A DNA stretch of 64,000 bases from positions 1 through 64,000 of the forward strand of contig JAUXTQ010000060.1 of assembly GCA_030678995.1 (NCBI GenBank), written 5' to 3'. The notes below the pieces were generated by a model. That model was not told the DNA's origin. It was given only the letters and a program-made list of their open reading frames with translations, and made no database searches. Both the position numbers and the translations under genes were made by a program. Positions 17,815 through 27,374 of this stretch are shown here, one piece after another. How positions within the stretch are numbered: position 1 is the stretch's first letter; each line of letters begins with the position of its first letter. Source of the stretch: Caulobacter sp. GTDB lineage: Bacteria; Pseudomonadota; Alphaproteobacteria; Caulobacterales; Caulobacteraceae.

Positions 17815-18168
17815 TCATCCGACGATTCGCTGAGTTGATGGACCGTGCCGGTCATCAGCTTCGGCGGCTGCCCAGGCCAATGCCAAAATCGCCATGCTCA
17901 TCATTGAGAAGAAGAGTGCGATGACAGGTGCGGACAGCTCTCCGGAGAGCCAATCCCGCCAACCGATGTGCATGATCGGGGCAAACCAGAGGCTGAACCC
18001 GCACGTCGCCAAACCTGCGGCGGTTCCAGCAGCCATGGGCCATTTGATGTGACGCTGTCGGGATGGCAGCTGATCCATCACCCGATCGCAAAAGCCCCTA
18101 TCCGGCACCGGCCCTTCGAAACGTTCGGGCAGCCTGATGTCAAAAACGTCTTCCATCTCCTCGTTCAT
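17815..18168 (-). CDS. Small membrane protein, probable anti-sigma partner
   Basis: 117 residues, not recognised by family. A soluble N-terminus of ~40 residues (MNEEMEDVFDIRLPERFEGP) precedes two hydrophobic segments ('WPMAAGTAAGLATCGFSLWF' and 'APVIALFFSMMSMAILALAW'). The gene overlaps the end of the ECF sigma gene by ATGA, the arrangement of most anti-sigma factors. The role as anti-sigma is therefore inferred from position and topology only; no zinc (HxxxCxxC) anti-sigma motif is visible. GC is lower than in the flanking genes. Confidence 0.7.
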   Translation of the reverse strand: MNEEMEDVFDIRLPERFEGPVPDRGFCDRVMDQLPSRQRHIKWPMAAGTAAGLATCGFSLWFAPIMHIGWRDWLSGELSAPVIALFFSMMSMAILALAWAAAEADDRHGPSTQRIVG

Positions 18169-18743
18169 GCCCCAAGTCCCTCCTGAGATGTCGCTTGGCG
18201 GTCCGCAAGCAGCGCGCGCAGCTTGGCTTTCGCGCGCCTCGTATGGGATTTCACGGTGCCGAGCGGCATTGCCAGCACATAGGCTACCTCATCGTGGCTC
18301 AATCCGAGCTGCACAACGTGCAACAGCACGATCCGCTCGGTCGCGGACAAGTGGAGGATCGCGCGCTCGACATCAAGCCGCAGCTCGACTGCATCATATG
18401 GCGATCTTCGCTCATCGAGTGCGTCGCCATCAATGTCAGCTGAAGAACGTTTTCGGTGGGCCTGAAGAAAGCAGGAATAGGCGATGCGGTGAAGCCATGT
18501 GGAAAAACGTGCTTCGCCGCGAAACTGATGCAGTTTGCGCCATGCCAGCAGGAAGGTCTCCTGAGCGAGATCATCGGCCTTGGTATCGTTGCCATAGAGA
18601 AGGCGGCGCAGCTGCGCGCGCACCATGCCTTGATGGCGCCGCATCAGCTGTTCGAACGCGCGCCTATCATCCGTCAGTAGAACGCGGGCCACCAACGCAT
18701 GATCGACTTGCAACGGGTCAATCGGGTCAACCACGCATGTCAT
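18165..18743 (-). CDS. ECF-type RNA polymerase sigma factor
   Basis: 192 residues from the ATG at 18743 (MTCVVDPIDPLQVD); an upstream in-frame start would extend through the preceding gene. Sigma region 2 is 'AFEQLMRRHQGMVRAQLRRL' with 'KADDLAQETFLLAWRKLHQF' and 'RFSTWLHRIAYSCFLQAHRK'; region 4 is 'LSATERIVLLHVVQLGLSHD' with 'EVAYVLAMPLGTVKSHTRRA'. There is no region 1.1 or 3, as usual in ECF factors. Its start overlaps the DUF6249-like gene by 17 bases and its end overlaps the presumed anti-sigma by 4, so all three form one operon inside a low-GC island. Confidence 0.92.
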   Translation of the reverse strand: MTCVVDPIDPLQVDHALVARVLLTDDRRAFEQLMRRHQGMVRAQLRRLLYGNDTKADDLAQETFLLAWRKLHQFRGEARFSTWLHRIAYSCFLQAHRKRSSADIDGDALDERRSPYDAVELRLDVERAILHLSATERIVLLHVVQLGLSHDEVAYVLAMPLGTVKSHTRRAKAKLRALLADRQATSQEGLGA

Positions 18744-19101
18744 CGCGCCGGTTGAGCCACCAGCTCGCGAAGTAGCCAAGGCCTGTCATCAGCGGCAACA
18801 AGCCGAGTCCCCAGAGGCTCGCGATGCGCTGTCCGTTGTGGAGCTCAAACGGTAGCGCAATAAACATTGCCATCAATCCGAGACCGCCGCTTATGAGCAC
18901 CAGTGCCCGCCGCCGCTCGGAGTCAGTGGCGTGTGGTTCCACTAGCAACTCATGCGGTAATTCAACCCCCTTTTCCACAAGCTGAAGCAGTGCGCGATAG
19001 CGCTCTCTCGCCAGCTCAGCGCGGTGGCGCAAGAAGATCAGTAAGATCGCAACAGGCGTCATCATCACCAGAGCGGGAACAATTATCATTGAAAATTCCA
19101 T
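18727..19101 (-). CDS. DUF6249-like membrane protein
   Basis: 124 residues from ATG 19101. A membrane helix at the N-terminus (MIIVPALVMMTPVAILLIFL) is followed by a charged, likely coiled segment (HRAELARERYRALLQLVEKG, then VELPHELL) and two more hydrophobic segments ('ALVLISGGLGLMAMFIALPF', 'LWGLGLLPLMTGLGYFASWW'). The 'RYRALLQLVEKGVELP' block is typical of DUF6249. First gene of the ECF operon; possibly part of signal sensing with the presumed anti-sigma. Confidence 0.7.
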   Translation of the reverse strand: MEFSMIIVPALVMMTPVAILLIFLRHRAELARERYRALLQLVEKGVELPHELLVEPHATDSERRRALVLISGGLGLMAMFIALPFELHNGQRIASLWGLGLLPLMTGLGYFASWWLNRRDDMRG

Positions 19102-19162
19102 CAAGGTAACCCCTGTAGAATGTCTACGAGTCTCACATATTTACTGTCGGGCGTCATGACTA

Positions 19163-20662
19163 CTAATCTTGTCGGGCGAGGAGATCAGCAATTCGCTCGC
19201 TCAACAGCATCGCGGTCGGCGTGTCGCCTTGATTGGACGTCACGGCGACCGTCGCCCCGGTTTCCCAAACTATTGCAAGATTTGCGCTCATCCCTGGCGC
19301 ACCGCCCGCATGCCCCCGGATATGGCGGCCGTTCGACTGGCGATCGCCGAACCCCGCCGCATATGCGCCAGGCCCCACCGGCACGCCATCGTCAAACATC
19401 TTCTGCAAGGTCGCGGTCCCGACCAATCTTCCGTCGCGCAGCGCACTTGCAAATCTCAGCAGATCGCGATTGGTCGAATATCCGCCCCCGGCCGGACTTC
19501 CCTTGAATGGAAGGGTCATCCAGTTGGCTTTCCAGGAGGTCGCAAAGGCCCCCTCTCTAAAGTAGCCGATCGCCAGGTTCTGTGTGATGTCTTCCTGACT
19601 ATCGAAGCCACTGGAAGTCATGCCTGCGGGCGTGAAAATGTGACGCTGTATGTAGTCGAAATAATCCTCCCCTGAGACGTTTTCGACGATCCGCCCCAGT
19701 AGGACATAACCTGCGTTGCTGTAGCTCCAGTCAGTGCCCGGCTCGAAAATGCTTGGCTGGCGGGCAATGAGGTCGAGGTAGTCGCCAGGATTGATGAAGT
19801 TTTCGCGGTTCTGAAAGAACTCTGTAACGAAAAAGTCTCCCAACCCGGCGGTATGGTGCAGGAGCTGCCATACGGTGATGTTCGCCGCCGCCGCCTGATC
19901 GGGATACTCCGGCATCAGCTCGGCGAGCGTTGTATCCCAAGCTAACTCGCCCGCCTCTACAAGCTGGCCGATCGCGACCGCGGTGAACATCTTGTTCATC
20001 GACCCAATGTGAAATTTCGTCCGCTGATCGGCTTCCACGCCAAACGTGCGGTCCGCCGAGCCGCGACACTCATCGAAAAACGTATCCATACCGTCCGAAA
20101 TGCTCAGGCATCCCGAAAAATCTGTCGTGCGCTCAAGCTGGTTCAGCGCATCTTCAGCAAGCCGAGCGATCTCAGCGTACGACGCGCCAGTTTCAGGCCA
20201 AGCAGCATATAATGTTGGATCATCGACCGGCACCATGTCGACCATGGCCAGCTTTCCGGGCTGTTCCGGATCGGGGAGCAGCACGAGAGCGACCCGTTGC
20301 CCGGTCCGCCGTCCTTTGATCGTCACGACGAGCATTCCGGGTGGCCCTTGGGTTCGCGCATCGACAAAATCGACCCCACCGCTATCGCGCGCTGAAACGG
20401 CAAGCTGCTTCAGAATGGCTGCCCGTGCATCGGCTTCGACTGACGTGGACAGGATCGCAGGCGCCCATTGCTGGATGGCCCCAGGAGTATCGGTATTGAT
20501 ATGCGCTATCAGCATCTTGGCGACCGCGCCCGCGACTGTATCCGGGAGAGTTGTGCTCACAGGATCGGCGCTCGCGGACGAACCGGCGACGGCGATCGTC
20601 AAAGCGAGGGTTGGGGCCAGAAGCGACGATACGAATAGGGTGGTCCGAAGTGATACCTTCAT
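19163..20662 (-). CDS. Exported serine hydrolase (class C beta-lactamase fold)
   Basis: 499 residues. I choose ATG 20662 because it opens a clear signal peptide (MKVSLRTTLFVSSLLAPTLA, then GSSASADP) and has an AGGA ribosome site. After a ~200-residue N-terminal domain of its own type, the catalytic domain has the S-x-x-K nucleophile in HIGSMNKMFTAVAIGQL, the tyrosine motif DWSYSNAGYVLLGRIV and the late HxG as 'RGHAGGAPGM'. Family members are esterases, D-aminopeptidases or peptidase-like proteins; true beta-lactamase activity is not implied. Lies upstream of, and on the same strand as, the ECF operon, 61 bases away. Confidence 0.88.
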   Translation of the reverse strand: MKVSLRTTLFVSSLLAPTLALTIAVAGSSASADPVSTTLPDTVAGAVAKMLIAHINTDTPGAIQQWAPAILSTSVEADARAAILKQLAVSARDSGGVDFVDARTQGPPGMLVVTIKGRRTGQRVALVLLPDPEQPGKLAMVDMVPVDDPTLYAAWPETGASYAEIARLAEDALNQLERTTDFSGCLSISDGMDTFFDECRGSADRTFGVEADQRTKFHIGSMNKMFTAVAIGQLVEAGELAWDTTLAELMPEYPDQAAAANITVWQLLHHTAGLGDFFVTEFFQNRENFINPGDYLDLIARQPSIFEPGTDWSYSNAGYVLLGRIVENVSGEDYFDYIQRHIFTPAGMTSSGFDSQEDITQNLAIGYFREGAFATSWKANWMTLPFKGSPAGGGYSTNRDLLRFASALRDGRLVGTATLQKMFDDGVPVGPGAYAAGFGDRQSNGRHIRGHAGGAPGMSANLAIVWETGATVAVTSNQGDTPTAMLLSERIADLLARQD

Positions 20663-20715
20663 TGTCGAAATCCTGAGGGAAGCCATAGGGCAGCTGATGA
20701 TGATCTCGACAGGTT

Positions 20716-20743
20716 GGATGCGGCATTGGACGCATCTGGATGC
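20716..20743. promoter_or_regulatory. Phased GGATGC direct repeats upstream of the hydrolase
   Basis: GGATGC (20716), GGACGC (20728) and GGATGC (20738) recur every 10-12 bases, on one helical face, 54 bases above the hydrolase ATG. A candidate activator or sigma recognition region; no function shown. Confidence 0.35.
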
Positions 20744-20945
20744 AACGAATTTCGCAGCGGACATTGGGGCATGGTCAGCCCGCTCGTCGGCGAGACTGCC
20801 GTTAACAAAGGGCAACGACCAATGGATTGCTGTTGATCGTTACGTCAGGCAGCGTCTGGACTAGCGACAAGGTCCGCTCCCCACCCACAGCGGACATGCG
20901 GCTCTCGCACTTGCCCACGTCCGCATTGCGCGCGACCTTCCACCC

Positions 20946-21539
20946 ATGTCGCTCCTTGAGTGGATTTCGCCGGAGACCGGTCCCAGCCTGCAGGGGCAGG
21001 GCGTGCGCCTGCGGCCGCCGCGGCGGCGGGACTATCCGGAGTGGTCGGCGGTGCGGCAGGCGTCCCGCGGCTTCCTGCAGCCGTGGGAGCCGGTCTGGTC
21101 GCCGGACGAGCTGAGCCTGGCGGCCTATTCCCGACGGCTGTCGGCCTGGCGCAACGGCCGCGACCTGGACCAGATGTACGCCTTCTTCGTCTTCCGCGAG
21201 AGCGACGACGTGCTGGTCGGCGGGGTGACGCTGAACAACGTCCGGCGCGGCGTCGCCCAGATGGGCACGATTGGCTACTGGTCGGGCCAGGCTTACGCAA
21301 GGCAGGGGCACACCCTGGCCGGCGTCCGGGCCGTGATCGACTTCGCCTTCGGCTCCCTGGCCCTGCATCGGCTCGAGGCCGCCTGCCTGCCGACCAACGA
21401 CGCCTCGGCAGCCCTGTTGCTGAAAGCCGGCTTCACGGAAGAGGGTTACGCCAAGGCTTATCTGAAAATTAACGGCGATTGGCGAGATCATCGCCTGTTC
21501 GGGCTCATCTCACGTGAGGGAGGGCCCGGGCGACCGTAA
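20946..21539 (+). CDS. GNAT acetyltransferase, RimJ/RimL type
   Basis: 197 residues. GNAT fold of the ribosomal-protein alanine acetyltransferase group: 'QGQGVRLRPPRRRDYPEW' at the start, 'GVTLNNVRRGVAQMGTIGYW', the acetyl-CoA loop 'YARQGHTLAGVRAVIDFAFG', then 'ALHRLEAACLPTNDASAALL' and 'KAGFTEEGYAKAYLKINGDW'. Probably acetylates the N-terminus of a protein such as S5, but the substrate is not certain. It lies 23 bases upstream of the phosphodiesterase gene and GC returns to the high genome level here. Confidence 0.9.
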   Translation: MSLLEWISPETGPSLQGQGVRLRPPRRRDYPEWSAVRQASRGFLQPWEPVWSPDELSLAAYSRRLSAWRNGRDLDQMYAFFVFRESDDVLVGGVTLNNVRRGVAQMGTIGYWSGQAYARQGHTLAGVRAVIDFAFGSLALHRLEAACLPTNDASAALLLKAGFTEEGYAKAYLKINGDWRDHRLFGLISREGGPGRP

Positions 21540-21562
21540 GGAGAAGCCGGCGTGAACCGGTC

Positions 21563-23227
21563 ATGAGGCTTCAGGCCCAGGATCGACGAGTTTGGGACGC
21601 CGCGGCGACGCTGGAGGCGCTCGGCGGCGCACATGTCGCGCTGTGGGTCTGGGAACCCGAGGAAGACCGCTTCCGTCTCTACGGCGCCGCGCGGCAGCTG
21701 GGCCTGGGCCCGCTGGCGCCCGAATGCTCCTCCGCCGCCTTCCGCGCGCTGGCCCTGCCGCAGGACCGCGCCTCCGCCGAGGAGCTGCTGCGTCTGCAGG
21801 AGCCCGGCTCGGAGATCGCCATCCGCATCCGCATGCGCGGCGGGGAAACCTGCCTGTGGCGCGGCGTCTGGCTGGAGGAGGGCGTCCGCGCCTCCGGCGT
21901 CTGCGCGCCGGAGACCCGCTTCGCCGCCTCCGAGTACGACGCCCTCACCGGTCTGCTCGACCGGCGCAGCTTCATCGCCCGCGCCCGCGAGCGCCTCAAC
22001 CAGCCCTTGCGTCAGACCCTGGTCGTGGCCGACCTCGACCGGCTACGCCGGCTCAACGAGGCCCTCGGGCATGACCGCGCCGATCTGGTGCTGGCCGCCC
22101 TCGGCTCGCGGTTGGCCGCCGCCTTCGGGGCCGAAGCCATCATGGCCCGGGTCGGCGAGGACGAGTTCGCCATCATGGTGTCCGGCGAAAGCGACCCGGC
22201 CGAGCAGCTGCGCAAGGCGCTGGAACAGCCCCTGCGCATCGCCGGCTTCGACATCCTGCCGACCCTGGCCATCGGCGCCGTGGAGGCCGAGGGCGGCGAG
22301 GAGGCGCCAGACGCCGCCGAGCTGCTGCGCCGGGCCGAGCTGGCCGTGGAAGCCGCCAAGGGCGCCGGCCGCGGCGGCGGCGCCGCCTATGGCCGCTCGA
22401 TGGAAAGCGACGGCCTCTCCCAGTTGGCCCTCGAATCCGACCTGCGCGGCGCCATCGCGCGGGGCGAGGTTGTGCCCTTCTATCAGCCGGTGGTGCGCCT
22501 CTCGAACGGGGCCCTGTCCGGGTTCGAGGCCCTGTGCCGCTGGCGTCACCCGCGCCGGGGCCTGATCCCGCCGGACGACTTCCTGCCCCTGGCCGAGGAG
22601 CTGGGCATGATGGCCGAGCTGGGGGCGCACATGCTGCGCGCCTCGGCCCGCCAGCTGGCTGCATGGCGACAGAGCCACCCGACCGCCGGCAACCTGACCG
22701 TCAGCGTCAACCTGTCCACCGGCGAAATCCACCGCGAGGGGCTGGTCGAGGACGTCTCGGGCCTGATCTCCAAGCATCGCCTGCCGCCAGGCTCGCTGAA
22801 GCTGGAGATCACCGAGAGCGACATCATGCGCGATCCCGAGGGGGCGGCGACCATCCTGCGGGCCTTGCGCGACGGCGGGGCGGGCCTGGCGCTTGACGAC
22901 TTCGGCACCGGCTTCTCCTCGCTCAGCTACCTGACGCGCCTGCCCTTCGACACCCTGAAGATCGACCGCTACTTCGTGCGCACCATGGGCGCCAACGAGG
23001 GCTCGGCCAAGATCGTCCGCTCGGTGATCAAGCTGGGCCAGGACCTGAACCTCGAGGTCGTCGCCGAGGGCGTCGAGAATGCGATCATGGCCAGGCAGCT
23101 CATGGAGCAGGGCTGCGACTACGGCCAGGGCTTCGGCTACGCCCCCGCCCTCTCGCCGCAGGAGGCGGAGGTCTATCTCAATGAAAGCTACGTCGACGGC
23201 GCCGCGCCGGTGAGACGACAGGGGTAG
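21563..23227 (+). CDS. pdeA: GGDEF-EAL cyclic-di-GMP phosphodiesterase, PdeA-like
   Basis: 554 residues: an N-terminal PAS-like sensor (~1-130), a GGDEF domain with the degenerate signature GEDEF (ARVGEDEFAIMVSGE) and an intact EAL domain ('GFEALCRWRHPRRGLIPPDD', 'SLKLEITESDIM', 'LDDFGTGFSSLSYLTRLPFD', 'VVAEGVEN'). In Caulobacter PdeA (CC3396) a GEDEF domain binds GTP and activates the EAL phosphodiesterase instead of making c-di-GMP; the same motif and architecture here argue for the same role. The symbol is assigned by that resemblance. Confidence 0.85.
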   Translation: MRLQAQDRRVWDAAATLEALGGAHVALWVWEPEEDRFRLYGAARQLGLGPLAPECSSAAFRALALPQDRASAEELLRLQEPGSEIAIRIRMRGGETCLWRGVWLEEGVRASGVCAPETRFAASEYDALTGLLDRRSFIARARERLNQPLRQTLVVADLDRLRRLNEALGHDRADLVLAALGSRLAAAFGAEAIMARVGEDEFAIMVSGESDPAEQLRKALEQPLRIAGFDILPTLAIGAVEAEGGEEAPDAAELLRRAELAVEAAKGAGRGGGAAYGRSMESDGLSQLALESDLRGAIARGEVVPFYQPVVRLSNGALSGFEALCRWRHPRRGLIPPDDFLPLAEELGMMAELGAHMLRASARQLAAWRQSHPTAGNLTVSVNLSTGEIHREGLVEDVSGLISKHRLPPGSLKLEITESDIMRDPEGAATILRALRDGGAGLALDDFGTGFSSLSYLTRLPFDTLKIDRYFVRTMGANEGSAKIVRSVIKLGQDLNLEVVAEGVENAIMARQLMEQGCDYGQGFGYAPALSPQEAEVYLNESYVDGAAPVRRQG

Positions 23228-23238
23228 ATCCACCTAGT

Positions 23239-23301
23239 CTTCCCCGCCCAACGGGGAAGGGAACTGCCTTCGGCGGTTCCCCTGCCCTCTTTGAGGGGAG
23301 G
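23239..23301. repeat. GC-rich palindromic intergenic repeat, copy 2
   Basis: CTTCCCCgcccaacGGGGAAG, then GGAACTGCCTTCGGCGGTTCC, then CCTcccctctttgaGGGGAGG, forming three successive hairpins between pdeA and the convergent pseC. Same family as 4873-5024 and 41435-41594; may double as a bidirectional terminator. Confidence 0.7.
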
Positions 23302-23313
23302 ATTCACGCGAAA

Positions 23314-25556
<2,243 letters not shown>

Positions 25557-25614
25557 TCACGCTTGGGCTGAATGTGTAAACGAGGCGTCAACCCTGTTCG
25601 GGCCAAATGACGGC

Positions 25615-26010
25615 ATGGATCGCCGCCTAGCCCTCGCCGCCGCCCTGGCCCTGCTGCCCACCGTCGCCGCCGCCAGTGGCGGAACGGAAAAGAAGAAGGG
25701 CGGGGGCCTGTCCTTCGTGCCGATCAAGGCCATCGCCGCGACCATCATCCACCGCGACGGCAGCCGCGGGGTGATGACTGTGGAATGTGGCGTCGATGTC
25801 GCCGACGAGAAGCTGCGCACCCAGACCATGGTCTCCCAACCCCGCCTGCGCGCCGCCTATGCCGGCTTTGTCCAGTCCTACGCCGTGGGCATGCCTGCCG
25901 CCGCCGTGCCGGACGCCGACTACATGGCCCGCGAACTGCAGCGGATCACCGACCAGGCTCTCGGAAAGAAGGGCGCCAAGCTGTTGCTCGGCACCATCCT
26001 GGTCAACTAG
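25615..26010 (+). CDS. Exported protein of unknown function, weak FliL-like resemblance
   Basis: 131 residues from the ATG at 25615 (MDRRLALAAALALLPTVAAA), a plausible signal peptide. The mature part carries 'GGGLSFVPIKAIAATIIHRD' and an amphipathic helix-rich end 'DADYMARELQRITDQALGKK', 'LLLGTILVN'. The shape, a beta strand pair then helix then strand, recalls the periplasmic domain of FliL, and the flagellin-sugar genes are next door, but the match is too weak to name it. Its stop codon lies within the repeat at 26007-26083. Confidence 0.7.
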   Translation: MDRRLALAAALALLPTVAAASGGTEKKKGGGLSFVPIKAIAATIIHRDGSRGVMTVECGVDVADEKLRTQTMVSQPRLRAAYAGFVQSYAVGMPAAAVPDADYMARELQRITDQALGKKGAKLLLGTILVN

Positions 26011-26083
26011 TGTGCTGGATTTGAAGTTCGCCTCATTGCCGGATCAAGCCGCGAGCGAACTTCAAATCCAAAAAGCACACTAG
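26007..26083. repeat. CTAGTGT palindrome, copy A
   Basis: Long inverted repeat with ends CTAGTGTGCT and AGCACACTAG and inner arms GGATTTGAAGTTCGC / GCGAACTTCAAATCC around a ~20-base loop. Overlaps the stop codon of the preceding gene. Same outer and inner design as copy B. Confidence 0.8.
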
Positions 26084-26096
26084 AAACATAGACTTG

Positions 26097-26171
26097 CTAG
26101 TGTCCTCTTCGATTCCGAAGTTCGCCGGAGCCTGCCACAAGCGCTTGCGAACTTCGGAATCGGGACACTAG
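26097..26171. repeat. CTAGTGT palindrome, copy B
   Basis: Ends CTAGTGTCC and GGGACACTAG with inner arms GATTCCGAAGTTCGC / GCGAACTTCGGAATC. Compared with copy A the middle of the arm differs, and both arms changed together so pairing is kept. Confidence 0.8.
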
Positions 26172-26195
26172 ACACCGCCGGCCCGGTGGATCTTC

Positions 26196-26837
26196 CTAGT
26201 CGAAGATCAGGTCGGTCGCCGCCGACAGTTCGGCCAGGGCCTGGTCGACGCCGCCGACCTTGATCGCCCGCATGCCCAGCATGGCCGCCGGCTTGCAGTT
26301 GATGCCCAGGTCATCGAGGTAGACGCAGTCGGCCGGATCGACCTCCAGCAGCTCGCACATCATCTGGTAGATGCGGGGATCAGGTTTGCGCACACCCGCC
26401 CTGGAGCTTTCGATCACCGCGTCGAACATTTCCATGACGCCGGCGACCTGGACGGCCTTGTCCGACGTGCCCGCCATGCCCGCGCCGTGGCCGGTCTGGA
26501 CGTTGTTGGTGATGCAGCCGACCTTGAAGACGTCCTTGCAGGCCCGCAGCGCCGCCACCATCCGTGGCCGCACGTCGCCCGACAGTCGGGGCAGGATGTC
26601 GGACCCGCGCACGGCGTGGCCGAGCGCCGTCGCTTCCTCGAGGAACTTCAGGTCGAAGGCCGCCGCGTCGATCTCGCTGCGTTCGAACAGGGCCCAGGCG
26701 TTGTCATGCGGGTTGGTGGCGTTGACCGTGCGGATGAAGTCGCGCGGCAGGCCCCGCTCTTCCTCGAACCGGTTGAAGGCCTCGAACGGCGAGGAGGTGA
26801 TCACCCCGCCGAAATCCCAGATCACCGCCGCTACCAC
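26196..26837 (-). CDS. HAD-family hydrolase
   Basis: 213 residues from GTG 26837, chosen for an AGGGAGA ribosome site 7 bases upstream; an ATG far upstream gives an unlikely basic extension. Motif I is AAVIWDFGGVITSSPFEAF: the first Asp (nucleophile) is present but the second motif Asp is Gly, as in HAD-like domains of the ACAD10/epoxide-hydrolase N-terminal group. Motif II 'VGCITNNVQTG', motif III 'RKPDPRIYQMMCELL' and motif IV 'VYLDDLGINCKPA' are intact. With Gly replacing the acid/base Asp it may not be an ordinary phosphatase. Substrate unknown. Confidence 0.85.
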   Translation of the reverse strand: MVAAVIWDFGGVITSSPFEAFNRFEEERGLPRDFIRTVNATNPHDNAWALFERSEIDAAAFDLKFLEEATALGHAVRGSDILPRLSGDVRPRMVAALRACKDVFKVGCITNNVQTGHGAGMAGTSDKAVQVAGVMEMFDAVIESSRAGVRKPDPRIYQMMCELLEVDPADCVYLDDLGINCKPAAMLGMRAIKVGGVDQALAELSAATDLIFD

Positions 26838-26945
26838 GTGCACATCTCCCTTTTCGCCCGCTCGAAGGCGAAACCTGTTCCAACATCGGTTCAACGCGCT
26901 CTAGAGACGGGTGGTCCAGGACGCAACCCGCAGGCCCCTTCCGGC

Positions 26946-27311
26946 ATGGTTCCCCGCCCCTTTCGCATCGCCCCCTTCGGCCTCGCCTGTCTCGCGATCG
27001 CCTGGCTGTCCCTGGCGCCGGCCCAGGCCATGCCGGGCGCGACCCTGGGGGACAAGTTCGAACATGCCGGCGCCTACATGGTCCTGACCCTGCTCGGCGC
27101 CTGGGCCTTCCCGCAGCGGCTGACGCGGCTGGCGGCCGGCCTGTTCGCGTTCGGCGTGGGCGTCGAGATCCTGCAGTCGATGATGGGGCTGGGCCGTCAG
27201 GGCGACCCCGCCGACGCCCTGGCCAACACCGTGGGCATCGCGGGGGGCCTGCTGGCGACGCTCGCGATCCGCGAACTGATCAGGGTCAAGTCTCCCGCCG
27301 GGGGGGAATAG
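26946..27311 (+). CDS. VanZ-like membrane protein
   Basis: 121 residues from the ATG at 26946 (MVPRPFRIAPFGLACLAIAW). Four hydrophobic segments with the VanZ-like pattern 'SLAPAQAMPGATLGDKFEHA', 'GAYMVLTLLGAWAF', 'GVGVEILQSMMGLGRQGDPA' and 'DALANTVGIAGGLLATLAIR'. In VanZ relatives the H and D residues face the membrane centre; the biochemical activity is unknown. Divergent from the HAD gene, with a TAGAGC-type palindrome end in between. Confidence 0.8.
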   Translation: MVPRPFRIAPFGLACLAIAWLSLAPAQAMPGATLGDKFEHAGAYMVLTLLGAWAFPQRLTRLAAGLFAFGVGVEILQSMMGLGRQGDPADALANTVGIAGGLLATLAIRELIRVKSPAGGE

Positions 27312-27374
27312 CCGGGAAGACCGGGGCCTTCCGGGCCTAGGCTGGCGGCCCGTTCTCCACCGGAGAGTCCCGCC

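Noticed and set aside
17643..17924. Possible 93-residue gene after the M16 peptidase
   Set aside because: No signal, domain or good ribosome site; it runs antisense into the presumed anti-sigma gene. Treated as non-coding island edge.
19163..20662. Antibiotic-resistance beta-lactamase call
   Set aside because: Ser-x-x-Lys and YSN motifs are shared by esterases and peptidases of the fold; the extra N-terminal domain and lack of a lactamase-specific KTG motif argue against naming it so.
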